NCBI RefSeq assembly: GCF_900090265.1
Contig: NZ_LT607752.1
Span: forward strand, 744,001 to 808,000
Origin: Micromonospora rifamycinica
Lineage (GTDB): Bacteria; Actinomycetota; Actinomycetes; Mycobacteriales; Micromonosporaceae
DNA: 64,000 nt
Reading direction: 5' to 3'
Positions 52,078-60,844 of this stretch are shown here, one piece after another. Every line of letters starts with the position of its first letter. Position 1 is the first letter of the stretch. A program made the translations under genes and the position numbers. Under the pieces are notes generated by a model. That model was not told where the DNA came from. It saw nothing but the letters and a program-made list of their open reading frames with translations, and did not search any database.

Positions 52078-53880
52078 TCAGAAGACCGGCACCCCGGCGC
52101 GGACCAGCCGCCAGTTCGGCACGAAGAAGTCGGCCGGGTCGATGGTGCCCCGGGCCTGCGCCCAGTCGATCAGCAGCTGGCGGATCTCCTGCTGCGCGTT
52201 GTAGACCTGGGTCTTGACGATGCCGGGGAAGTTCCCGCCGCCGCTGCGCCGGTAGTTGTTCACCGCGACCACGAACTGCGCGTCGGCGGCGACCGGGCTG
52301 TCGGTGCCCGGCAGCACCAGTCGGGTGATCCGCTGCCCGACCGGCCGCGAGACGTCGATGTCGTAGTCCAGCCCGGAGATGACGTCGTAGTTGTAGTCCG
52401 GCACCGCCGGGTCGCTGATCGTCGCCGGGTCGACAGGCGCACCGACGGGCAGCGTGGTGAAGTACTTCGCCGAGTACTCCAGGTACGCCTTCACCTCGGC
52501 GCCGGTGAGCACCACCGCCTCCAGGGTGTTGTCGTAGACGTACAGTCCGGCGACGTCCCGGATCCGCACGTCGCCCTGCGGGAAGACGGCGGTGCGGCTG
52601 AACGGCGCGGCGATCGACAGCACCGGCAGCGCCGCGTACGGGCCGCCGGTGAGGGCGGCGGTGACCACCTCGGTCTGCACGTGGTTGATGAAGTCCAGGA
52701 TCGGGGTGTCCCGGTAACGCGACTCGGCGGCGGACAGTTCCCGGGTGGACCGGGCGACCACCGTGTTGACGTACCCGACGGTCTTGTCGTGCTGGCCCCG
52801 CACGGCGGCGAGCACCTTCGGGTCCTCGACCACGGTGTTGGTGTTGAGCATGGTGGCGCCCTTGGCGACGACCTTCCAGCGGCCCCGCTCCCGGGTCAGG
52901 GTGAAGTCCATCCGGGTCAGCCGCTGCCCCCACTTGGACGGTTCCGCGGTGAGCACCTGCGCGCCGGTGGCGGTGTTGGTGACGAACCTCTCGACCACCT
53001 CGTTGTGGGCGTGGCCGAAGAGGATCGCGTCGATGCCGGGGACCTGCTGGGCGATCAACGCCACCGGGTTCTCGTTGGGCAGCTCCGGGCCGTAGCTGGA
53101 GGTGCCGCTGTCGCCGCCGTGGGCGGAGACGATGACCAGGTCCGCGCCCCGCTGCCGCATGACCGGCACCCACTTCGCGGCGGTCTGCACCATGTCGGGG
53201 AAGACCAGCCTGCCCTCGACGTTGCCCTTGTCCCAGATGGCCACCCCGGGGTTGGTCAGCCCGAGGATGCCCACCGTCAGCGTCGGCCCGCCGGGGCCGC
53301 CGGGCCGGACCCGCTTGAGCACGTACGGCTGGAACGCCGGCCTGCCGGTCCGCGCGTTCACCGCGTTCGCGGCCAGCGCCGGGAAGCCCAGCTGGTCGAT
53401 CCAGGTCGCCAGCAGCGGCAGCCCGTAGTTGAACTCGTGGTTGCCCAGCGTCACGGCGTCGTACCGCAGGATGTTCATCGCGCGGGCCATCGGGTGCGTC
53501 GCGCCGGTGACGGTGATCGGCTCCTGCTTGGCGTAGTACGTGGCCAGCGGGGTGCCCTGGATGGTGTCGCCGGCGTCGAGGACCAGGGTGGCCCGGCCCC
53601 GCCGCTCGGCGCGGACCTGGTTGACCAGGGTGGCCAGCTTGGCGATGCCGACGTCGTTGTGCTTGCTGTCGTCGAACTCGGCGTCGCGGTAGTAGTCCCA
53701 GTTGTAGACGTTGCCGTGGGTGTCCGAGGTGCCCAGCACGGTCAGGTCCCAGGTCTTCGGACCGGTCGGGGTCTTCCGCTCGGCCGCCCGGACGGGGGTG
53801 CCGGCGATCAGCGGGGCGCTCGCCGCGGCGGCGGCGACCGCCAGCAGCCGGCGGCGCGAGGCGCCGGAGGAGGAGGTCAT
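52078..53880 (-). CDS. Secreted 5'-nucleotidase / cyclic phosphodiesterase family protein
   Basis: A 600-residue Tat-exported enzyme (signal RRRLLAVAAAAASAPLIAG). The calcineurin-like domain shows GTSDTHGNVYNWDY, DAGDTIQGTPL, LGNHEFNYGL, VSAHGGDSG and FGHAHNE, all metal ligands. The C-terminal nucleotidase domain shows VAVNNYRRSGGGNFPG, which binds the base. It frees nucleosides and phosphate outside the cell. ATG 53880 follows GAAGGG. Confidence 0.92.
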   Translation of the reverse strand: MTSSSGASRRRLLAVAAAAASAPLIAGTPVRAAERKTPTGPKTWDLTVLGTSDTHGNVYNWDYYRDAEFDDSKHNDVGIAKLATLVNQVRAERRGRATLVLDAGDTIQGTPLATYYAKQEPITVTGATHPMARAMNILRYDAVTLGNHEFNYGLPLLATWIDQLGFPALAANAVNARTGRPAFQPYVLKRVRPGGPGGPTLTVGILGLTNPGVAIWDKGNVEGRLVFPDMVQTAAKWVPVMRQRGADLVIVSAHGGDSGTSSYGPELPNENPVALIAQQVPGIDAILFGHAHNEVVERFVTNTATGAQVLTAEPSKWGQRLTRMDFTLTRERGRWKVVAKGATMLNTNTVVEDPKVLAAVRGQHDKTVGYVNTVVARSTRELSAAESRYRDTPILDFINHVQTEVVTAALTGGPYAALPVLSIAAPFSRTAVFPQGDVRIRDVAGLYVYDNTLEAVVLTGAEVKAYLEYSAKYFTTLPVGAPVDPATISDPAVPDYNYDVISGLDYDIDVSRPVGQRITRLVLPGTDSPVAADAQFVVAVNNYRRSGGGNFPGIVKTQVYNAQQEIRQLLIDWAQARGTIDPADFFVPNWRLVRAGVPVF

Positions 53881-54032
53881 GAGATGCCCTTCCATGGGGG
53901 AGGCGGCGCCTCGTGGACGCCGCTGCGCACCATAGCCACCGCCGGCCCCTCCTGCCACAGTGGTCGCCACTGTTCGCCCGTGCCCACCCAGCCGGTCATC
54001 TCCGCGTCGGTCCGGCGACCCCCGGCCCGGTT

Positions 54033-54057
54033 GTTTCCGCCCTACCCCTCGGGGTAG
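54033..54057 (+). promoter_or_regulatory. Sigma-B-like stress promoter
   Basis: GTTT at 54033-54036 and GGGTAG at 54052-54057, 15 bases apart, fit the actinobacterial stress-sigma consensus (GnnT, 14-16 bases, GGGTA). It also contains the palindrome CCTACCCC-TC-GGGGTAGG (54041-54058). It lies 47 bases before the start of a general-stress-type SDR. Confidence 0.5.
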
Positions 54058-54104
54058 GTGAGGCGGAGACCCAGAACGGACGAAACCAGGCAGGGAGCCG
54101 CACG

Positions 54105-55007
54105 GTGAGCCAGGACCAGTACACCCCGCAGGACCCGACCGACCAGTACGGCCACCAGGACGGCCAGCCGGCCCAGCAGCAGTCGACGCCCGGCCGGACC
54201 GGCGCGATGGACCCTGCCCCGGACCACGGCGAGACGTCGTACCGGGGCAGCGACCGGCTGGTCGGCAAGCGCGCCCTGATCACCGGCGGCGACTCGGGCA
54301 TCGGCCGGGCGGTGGCGATCGCCTTCGCCCGGGAGGGCGCCGACGTGGTGGTCTCCTACCTCAGCGACGAGGAGGACGCCGACGCCCGGGAGACCGTCCG
54401 GCTGATCGAGGAGGCCGGCCGCAAGGGTGTCGCGGTACGCACCGACCTGACCGACGAGCAGCACTGCGTCGACCTGGTCGACCGGACGGTGGCCGACCTC
54501 GGCGGGCTGGACATCCTGGTCAACAACGCGGCCTACCAGATGGCCCAGGACGAGGGCATCACGGCGATCAGCACCGCGCAGTTCGACCGGGTGATGAAGA
54601 CCAACCTGTACGCCATGTTCTGGCTCTGCCGCAGCGCCGTGCCGCACCTGAAGGAGGGGGCGACGATCATCAACACCACCTCCATCCAGGCGTTCGACCC
54701 GTCGCCGCCGCTGCTGGACTACGCCACCACCAAGGCGGGCATCGCCAACTTCACCAAGGGGCTCGCCGCGCAGCTCGCCGACCAGGGGATCCGGGTGAAC
54801 GCGGTCGCCCCCGGCCCGATCTGGACGCCGCTGATCCCGGCGACCATGCCCGAGGAGAAGGTGGCGCAGTTCGGCACCGACACCCCGCTGGGCCGGGCCG
54901 GGCAGCCCGCCGAGCTGGCACCGGCGTACGTCTTCTTCGCCTCCCAGGAGTCCAGCTACGTCACCGGGGAGATCCTCGGTGTCACCGGTGGCCGGTTCAC
55001 GAAGTGA
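54105..55007 (+). CDS. General-stress-type SDR oxidoreductase
   Basis: A 300-residue dehydrogenase of the glucose/ribitol dehydrogenase-like group, related to Bacillus general stress protein 39. A 45-residue Gln/Pro-rich N-terminus precedes ALITGGDSGIGRAVA, ILVNNAAYQMA, INTTSIQAF (catalytic Ser) and LDYATTKAGIANF (Tyr-Lys). GTG start after AGGGAG. The sigma-B-like promoter suggests induction by stress. Confidence 0.88.
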   Translation: MSQDQYTPQDPTDQYGHQDGQPAQQQSTPGRTGAMDPAPDHGETSYRGSDRLVGKRALITGGDSGIGRAVAIAFAREGADVVVSYLSDEEDADARETVRLIEEAGRKGVAVRTDLTDEQHCVDLVDRTVADLGGLDILVNNAAYQMAQDEGITAISTAQFDRVMKTNLYAMFWLCRSAVPHLKEGATIINTTSIQAFDPSPPLLDYATTKAGIANFTKGLAAQLADQGIRVNAVAPGPIWTPLIPATMPEEKVAQFGTDTPLGRAGQPAELAPAYVFFASQESSYVTGEILGVTGGRFTK

Positions 55008-55071
55008 GCTGCCCGCCCGCGCCGGGCCGGGTGCGCCCCGGTCCGGCGTACGGGCGGTCCGGCGGCAGGGT

Positions 55072-55725
55072 TCAGCGGGGCCAGTCGGCCAGCCGGCGAC
55101 GTACCTGCGCGATCTGCGCCGGGTCCAGGCCGTAGCGGGCGAGCCGCCGGTCCGGCAGCCGGTCCAGGTAGCGGCCGGCGGCCCGGACGTCCTCGTCGGC
55201 CAGTGCCGGGTCAACCTGCCGGGCCAGGGCCAGCAGCGCGTCGACCGGGTAGTGCGCCAGCGCGGCCGCCACGTCGATGTAGTCGCGGGCCTCCCGCCTG
55301 TTGACCAGGGCGGCGGTCTTGTTGGCGATCAGGTCGCGGACGTCCATCACCGGTCCGAGGTCCATCACCACCGGTGAGCGGTACCGGTCGAGCCGGGCAA
55401 GGCTGAGCCGGATCCGCCGGTCGCCCCGGCCGACCACGAAGTCCCGGATGTCCCGGTCGAAGCCCTCGAACAGCGCACCGAGGTCGCTGTCCGGATCGGC
55501 GACCGCGACGGTGTAGCCGGCCCGCTCCAGCGCGGCGCGCACCTCCTCGGCAGCCGCCTCGGCGGCCCCCTCCACGTCGGCGAACAGGTCGACGTCCTCG
55601 GTGGGGCGGGTGACCAGGCCGTGCGCTGCCCAGGCCACCCCGCCGCCGAGCACGAACCGGTGCCGCCCGGCCGCGGTGAGGGCGACCCGGGCGACCTCCC
55701 GGTAGAAGTCGTGCAGGTGGGTCAC
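55072..55725 (-). CDS. Nucleotidyltransferase, AbiEii-like
   Basis: A 217-residue protein of the minimal nucleotidyltransferase type. The core is FVLGGGVAWAAHGLVTRPTE followed by DVDLFAD (GG and DxD motifs); a later acidic position lies in MDVRDLIANKTAAL, with REARDYIDVAA typical for AbiEii/DUF6036 toxins. Its GTG overlaps the stop of the small gene before it by four bases, forming a toxin-antitoxin-like pair. Here the first gene is too short to be a classical AbiEi. Confidence 0.8.
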   Translation of the reverse strand: MTHLHDFYREVARVALTAAGRHRFVLGGGVAWAAHGLVTRPTEDVDLFADVEGAAEAAAEEVRAALERAGYTVAVADPDSDLGALFEGFDRDIRDFVVGRGDRRIRLSLARLDRYRSPVVMDLGPVMDVRDLIANKTAALVNRREARDYIDVAAALAHYPVDALLALARQVDPALADEDVRAAGRYLDRLPDRRLARYGLDPAQIAQVRRRLADWPR

Positions 55726-56051
55726 GCGGCGCGCAGCGCCCGGTGCCGGCTCTCCCAGGCCTGGCGTACCCCGCGGGGCAGGTTGAGCAGTCGCCACACC
55801 CGGCGCAGGGTCGGCCCGTCGACCAGCGCCCGCAGGTCGTCGGCGCGGGTGGTCTCCCGCAGCACGTTCTCGTACAACCAGAGCAGGTCGTCCGGTTCGG
55901 CCAGGTCGAAGGTGCGTTCGCTGCTCCACATCAGCCGTACCGGCAGCTCCACCACCCCGCCGGTGGGACCGGCCAGCTCCGCCAGGGTGCGCGCCACCAC
56001 CACCGGACGGCCCGGCCGGGCCAGGTGGGCGGTCGCCAGGGTGGCCTGCAT
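55722..56051 (-). CDS. Small partner of the nucleotidyltransferase
   Basis: A 109-residue protein with a beta-rich start (RPVVVARTLAELAGPTGGVVELP) and a helical end (DDLLWLYENVLRETT, WRLLNLPRGVRQAWESRH). Coupled to the nucleotidyltransferase, it is the likely antitoxin. There is no clear helix-turn-helix, so neutralisation may be by contact rather than by repression. ATG 56051. Confidence 0.72.
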   Translation of the reverse strand: MQATLATAHLARPGRPVVVARTLAELAGPTGGVVELPVRLMWSSERTFDLAEPDDLLWLYENVLRETTRADDLRALVDGPTLRRVWRLLNLPRGVRQAWESRHRALRAA

Positions 56052-56267
56052 GGTGTCAGGGTAACGCCGCGCGGACCCGCCCGGGTACGCGACGCCCGGC
56101 GCGCCCGTGCCGTCGCGGGCTTGGCGCGTGGGCGGCGGGGAAGCCCCGGGTGGGGTATCGTTGCCGCAGGAGCGTCGGTGTGTCCAGTGTCCCCGGGCCT
56201 CACCTGAATTGCCGTCGCGGAGTTCCGTTCGGCTGGAGCCGCGTTGCGCCACGCGCCGAGAGGCGAC

Positions 56268-56294
56268 ATGCATGCCGGCGCTCCGCCACCGTGA
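56268..56294 (+). promoter_or_regulatory. Possible leader peptide ORF ending in three prolines
   Basis: ATG at 56268, four bases after GAGAGG, encodes MHAGAPPP and stops at TGA 56292-56294, two bases before a hairpin. Consecutive Pro codons before a stop can stall ribosomes, so this could be a sensing leader. Speculative. Confidence 0.3.
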
Positions 56295-56296
56295 TA

Positions 56297-56335
56297 CGGC
56301 GCTGCCCCCGACCCGCCCGGTCGGGGGCAGCGCCG
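56297..56335 (+). terminator. 17-bp perfect hairpin followed by TTT
   Basis: Arms 56297-56313 and 56319-56335 are exactly complementary around a CGCCC loop, followed by TTT. This is a terminator-like structure placed 95 bases upstream of the formate dehydrogenase start, so it may be an attenuator or the end of a small RNA. Confidence 0.6.
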
Positions 56336-56430
56336 TTTCGGTGTGCGCAGATCCTCGCACCCGGGTCGCATCCTCCGCCGCGCTGGCCTATGTTCAGTAG
56401 GTCGGATCATGCCCGGGAGGGAGGTGGGCG

Positions 56431-59400
56431 GTGGGTCTGCGGACGTTCCTCGCGGGCTGGCCGGTCTACCGGCAGCTCACCGGCACCGACCCGCTCGGCC
56501 GGGGCGCGGCGGCGCAGTCGGGCCGCTCCGCCGGGCTGACCGCCCGCACCGAGACCGCCGACCGGGTGGCCCGCTCGGTCTGCCCGTACTGCGCGGTCGG
56601 CTGCGGGCAGCGGGTGTACGTCTCCGAAGGTCAGGTCACCCAGATCGAGGGCGACCCGGACAGCCCGATCTCCCGGGGACGACTCTGCCCGAAGGGCTCG
56701 GCCAGCAGGAGCCTGGTCACCAGCCCGTTGCGGCAGACCACGGTCCGCTACCGCCGACCGTATGCCACCGAGTGGGAGGATCTCGACCTCGACACCGCGC
56801 TCGACATGATCGCCGACCGGGTCCTCGCCGCCCGCGAGCAGACCTGGGAGGACGTCGACAGCGACGGCCGGCCGCTGCACCGCACGCTGGGCATCTCCAG
56901 CCTGGGCGGGGCGACGCTGGACAACGAGGAGAACTACCTCATCAAGAAGCTGTTCACCGCGATGGGGGCGCTCCAGATCGAGAACCAGGCCCGCATTTGA
57001 CACTCCGCCACCGTCCCCGGTCTGGGGGCCAGCTTCGGTCGCGGTGGCGCGACGGACTTCCAACAGGACCTCGCCAACGCTGACGTCATCGTCATCCAGG
57101 GGTCGAACATGGCCGAGGCCCACCCGGTGGGCTTCCAGTGGGTCATGGAGGCCAAGCGGCGCGGTGCGAAGGTCTTCCACGTCGATCCCCGGTTCACCCG
57201 CACCAGCGCGGTCGCCGACAGCTACCTGCCGATCCGGGCGGGCACCGACATCGCCCTGCTCGGTGGGGTGGTGCGCTACATCCTGGACAACGAACTCGAC
57301 TTCCGGGAGTACGTGCTGGCGTACACGAACGCGGCGACGATCGTCAGCGAGCAGTTCGCCGACACCGAGGACGGCGACGGCCTGTTCTCCGGCTACGACC
57401 CGAACACCGACAGCTACACCCAGACCAGTTGGCAGTACGCCGGGCACGAGCAGGATTCCGGCAGCGGGCACACCGCCAAGGAGCGGGACACCGCCGCCGG
57501 CCTGCGGCACGAGTCGCACGGCGCGGAGGTGGACGGGCAGACCGAGCGGGACGAGACCCTCCAGCATCCGCGCTGCGTCTACCAGATCCTGCGCCGGCAC
57601 TTCGCCCGCTACACCCCGGAGATGGTCGAGCGGGTCTGCGGCATCCCCCGGGAGAAGTTCCTCGAGCTGGCGCGGGCCTGGACGGAGAACTCCGGCCGGG
57701 ACCGCACCGGCGCGCTGGTCTACTCGGTGGGCTGGACCCAGCACAGCGTCGGTGTGCAGTACATCCGCACCGGGGCGATCATCCAGTTGCTGCTGGGCAA
57801 CATGGGCCGGCCGGGCGGCGGCATCATGGCGCTGCGCGGGCACGCCAGCATCCAGGGCTCGACGGATATCCCGACCCTGTTCAACCTGCTGCCCGGTTAC
57901 CTGCCGATGCCGCACCACGCCGACCACCCGACCTTCGACGAGTGGGTGGACAGCATCCGGCACCCCGGCCAGAAGGGTTTCTGGGGCAACGCGCGGGCGT
58001 ACGCGGCGAGCCTGCTCAAGGCGTACTGGGGGGACGCGGCGACCCCGGAGAACGACTTCTGCTACGACCACCTGCCCCGGATGACCGGCGACCACGGCAC
58101 CTACCAGCAGGTGCTGAACATGATCGACGGCAAGATCAAGGGGTACTTCCTGCTCGGCCAGAACCCGGCGGTCGGCTCCGCGCACGGGCGGGCACAGCGG
58201 CTCGGCATGGCCAACCTGGACTGGCTGGTGGTCCGCGACCTGTTCATGATCGAGAGCGCCACCTTCTGGAAGAACGGCCCCGAGGTGGCCACCGGCGAGA
58301 TCGTCCCGACCGAGTGCCGCACCGAGGTGTTCTTCCTGCCGGCCGCGTCGCACGTGGAGAAGGAGGGCACCTTCACCCAGACCCAGCGGCTGTTGCAGTG
58401 GCGGGAGAAGGCCGTCGAGCCACCGGGTGACGCCCGCTCCGAGCTGTGGTTCTTCTACCACCTCGGGCGGCGGCTGCGGGAGAAGCTGGCCGGCTCCCCC
58501 CACCGGCGCGACCGCGCCCTGCTCGACCTGGCCTGGGAATACCCCACCCACGGCCCGCACGACGAGCCGAGCGCCGAGGCGGTGCTGCGCGAGATCAACG
58601 GCTACGACGTGTCCACCGGCCGTCCGCTCGCCTCGTTCGCCGAGGCGAAGGACGACGGCTCCACCGCGGTCGGCTGCTGGATCTACTCCGGCGTCTACGC
58701 CGACGGGGTCAACCAGGCGGCCCGCCGCCGGTCCCGGCACGAGCAGGACTGGGTGGCCGCCGAGTGGGGCTGGGCGTGGCCGGCCAACCGGCGCATCCTC
58801 TACAACCGGGCGTCGGCCGACCCGCAGGGCCGCCCGTGGAGCGAACGCAAGAGGTACGTCTGGTGGGATCCGCAGGCCGGCGAGTGGACCGGCTACGACG
58901 TGCCGGACTTCGAGCGGACGAAACCGCCGACGTACCGGCCGCCGCAGGGGGCGTCCGGCCCGGCGGCGCTGGCCGGCGACGACCCGTTCGTCATGCAGGC
59001 CGACGGCAAGGGCTGGCTGTACGCGCCGAGCGGGGTGCTCGACGGTCCGCTGCCGACGCACTACGAGCCGGCGGAGTCGCCGATGCGCAATCCGCTCTAC
59101 GGCCAGCAGGCCAACCCCACCCGCAAGGTCTACGCCCATCCGGTGAACTCGGTGAACCCGAGCCCGCCGCAGGAGCACAGCCAGGTGTTCCCGTACGTGT
59201 TCACGGTCAGCCGGCTCACCGAGCACCACACCGCCGGGGCGATGAGCCGGACGGTGCGTCCGCTGGCCGAGCTGCAACCGGAGATGTTCGTGGAGGTGTC
59301 CCCGGAGCTGGCCGGCGAGGCGGGGCTGACCCACCTCGGGTGGGCGCACCTGATCAGCGGCCGGGCGGTGATCGAGGCGAAGGTGCTGGTCACCGACCGG

Positions 59401-59736
59401 CTCACCCCGTTGCGGGTGGACGGCCGGGTGATCCACCAGCTCTGGCTGCCCTACCACTTCGGCTACGAGGGCCTGGTCACCGGCGACTCGGCCAACGACC
59501 TGTTCGGCATCACCCTGGACCCGAACGTGCTCATCCAGGAGAGCAAGGTCGGCACCTGCGACATCCGGCCGGGCCGCCGGCCGACCGGGCCGCCGCTGCG
59601 GGACCTGGTCGAGGACTACCGTCGACGGGCCGGGATCGTGCCCGGCGAACGCCCGCCGACGGTGACGACCCGGGTCCGCCGGCCGGCGGGCCGCAGCGAC
59701 GACGGGCCACGGGAGAAGGGTGCCGACCATGCCTGA
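56431..59736 (+). CDS. Formate dehydrogenase alpha subunit, selenocysteine-containing
   Basis: About 1101 residues when the TGA at 56998-57000 is read as selenocysteine (residue 190). The first part carries a [4Fe-4S] site (Cys51, 54, 58, 86: CPYCAVGCG and CPKGS) and ends NQARI before TGA; it resumes HSATVPGLGASFGRGG, exactly the active-site context of FdnG/FdhF-type molybdopterin enzymes. Later molybdopterin-binding stretches (LLGNMGRPGGGIMALRGHA, FLLGQNPAVGSAHGR) follow. It oxidises formate to CO2. No Tat twin-arginine signal is seen at the N-terminus, so a cytoplasmic location is likely. GTG 56431 follows GGGAGGGAGG. First gene of the fdh operon. Confidence 0.93.
57006..57049 (+). promoter_or_regulatory. 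SECIS-like element
   Basis: CGCCACCG (57006-57013) pairs with CGGTGGCG (57042-57049); inside, CCCC-GGTCT-GGGG (57015-57027) forms an apical loop. GGTCT begins at the 22nd base counting from the T of the TGA, which is the spacing and loop sequence I recall for the E. coli fdhF SECIS bound by SelB. Confidence 0.75.
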
Positions 59737-60844
59737 CGGCAACAGCCTGTACGGCCCGCTCGATCCGGCCCCGGACGCGGGCTGGACGGCTGCCGGCCCC
59801 CGGATGGGGTTCTTCACCGACACCAGCGTCTGCATCGGCTGCAAGGCCTGCGAGGTGGCCTGCAAGGAGTGGAACGCCGTCCCCGCGTCCGGCTTCGACC
59901 TGCTCGGCATGTCGTACGACAACACCGGCGCGTTGACCGCGAACTCCTGGCGGCACGTGGCCTTCATCGAGCAGCCGGTCCCGGCCGGTCCCGGCGGCGC
60001 GCCGTTCGTCGGCACCCCGACGGGCGGGTCGGCCGCCGCGGCGTCGGCGGCGGTCGCCGCCGGCACCGGCAACGTCGGCGACACGAACCCGGGTGTCCCC
60101 CCGGGCGACGTCGCCACCGCCACCACCGACCCGACCACCGCCGGGTCCGGCGGCACCACCCCGGCCACCGCACCCGGCGGCGGGGCGGCCGGTGGGGCCG
60201 GCGGCACGGGCACCCGGTTCCTCGGGATGCCCGGGGCCGCGCCACCCGGCCGGGGCACCGGCGTCGAGGCCCGCACCGACTTCCGTTGGCTGATGATGTC
60301 GGACGTCTGCAAGCACTGCACCCACGCGGCCTGCCTGGACGTCTGCCCCACCGGGTCGCTGTTCCGCACCGAGTTCGGCACGGTGGTGGTGCAGGAGGAC
60401 ATCTGCAACGGCTGCGGCTACTGCATCTCCGCCTGCCCCTACGGGGTGATCGACCAGCGCCGGGGCGACGGCCGGGCGTGGAAGTGCACGCTGTGCTACG
60501 ACCGGCTCGGCGCGGGCATGACCCCGGCCTGCGCCCAGGCCTGCCCGACCGAGTCCATCCAGTACGGCCCGCTCGACGAGCTGCGCGAGCGGGCCGCCCA
60601 GCGGGTCACCGCGCTGCACGAACGGGGCGTGCCGCAGGCCCGGCTGTACGGGCACGACCCGACCGACGGCGTCGGCGGCGACGGCGCGTTCTTCCTGCTC
60701 CTCGACGAGCCCGAGGTGTACGGCCTGCCGCCGGACCCGGTGGTCACCACCCGGGACCTGCCGAGGATGTGGCGGCGGGCCGGGCTGGCCGCGCTGGCCA
60801 TGACGGCGGCGGCTGTCGCCGCGTTCGTCGGAGGGTCGTCGTGA
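59729..60844 (+). CDS. Formate dehydrogenase iron-sulfur subunit with low-complexity insertion
   Basis: A 371-residue electron-transfer subunit with four ferredoxin-type clusters: CIGCKACEVACKEWN, CKHCTHAACLDVCP, CNGCGYCISACP and CTLCYDRLG...CAQACP. Between the first and second cluster, residues about 83-182 are a Gly/Ala/Pro/Thr-rich insertion with no counterpart in the usual subunit. A C-terminal hydrophobic helix (AGLAALAMTAAAVAAFVGG) anchors it to the membrane. It overlaps the alpha gene end by eight bases; ATG 59729 has GAGAAGGG. Confidence 0.92.
   Translation: MPDGNSLYGPLDPAPDAGWTAAGPRMGFFTDTSVCIGCKACEVACKEWNAVPASGFDLLGMSYDNTGALTANSWRHVAFIEQPVPAGPGGAPFVGTPTGGSAAAASAAVAAGTGNVGDTNPGVPPGDVATATTDPTTAGSGGTTPATAPGGGAAGGAGGTGTRFLGMPGAAPPGRGTGVEARTDFRWLMMSDVCKHCTHAACLDVCPTGSLFRTEFGTVVVQEDICNGCGYCISACPYGVIDQRRGDGRAWKCTLCYDRLGAGMTPACAQACPTESIQYGPLDELRERAAQRVTALHERGVPQARLYGHDPTDGVGGDGAFFLLLDEPEVYGLPPDPVVTTRDLPRMWRRAGLAALAMTAAAVAAFVGGSS

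Larger units (their letters stand above)
56052..56430. other. Divergent promoter region upstream of the formate dehydrogenase operon
   Basis: 379 bases between divergent genes. It holds a tiny leader ORF (56268-56294), a very strong hairpin (56297-56335) and a GC-rich remainder. No larger gene is seen. A small RNA ending at the hairpin, or an attenuator for the formate operon, are both possible. Confidence 0.5.

Noticed and set aside
56998..57000. The TGA as a nonsense mutation making formate dehydrogenase a pseudogene
   Set aside because: Frame, active-site context, SECIS-like hairpin and the adjacent selC-selA-selB genes all support selenocysteine.
56407..60408. A 1333-residue minus-strand open frame opposite the formate dehydrogenase genes
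   Set aside because: It is an antisense shadow caused by high GC. The plus strand carries clear cofactor motifs, and the minus translation is a repetitive Val/Arg/Gly/Pro mixture.
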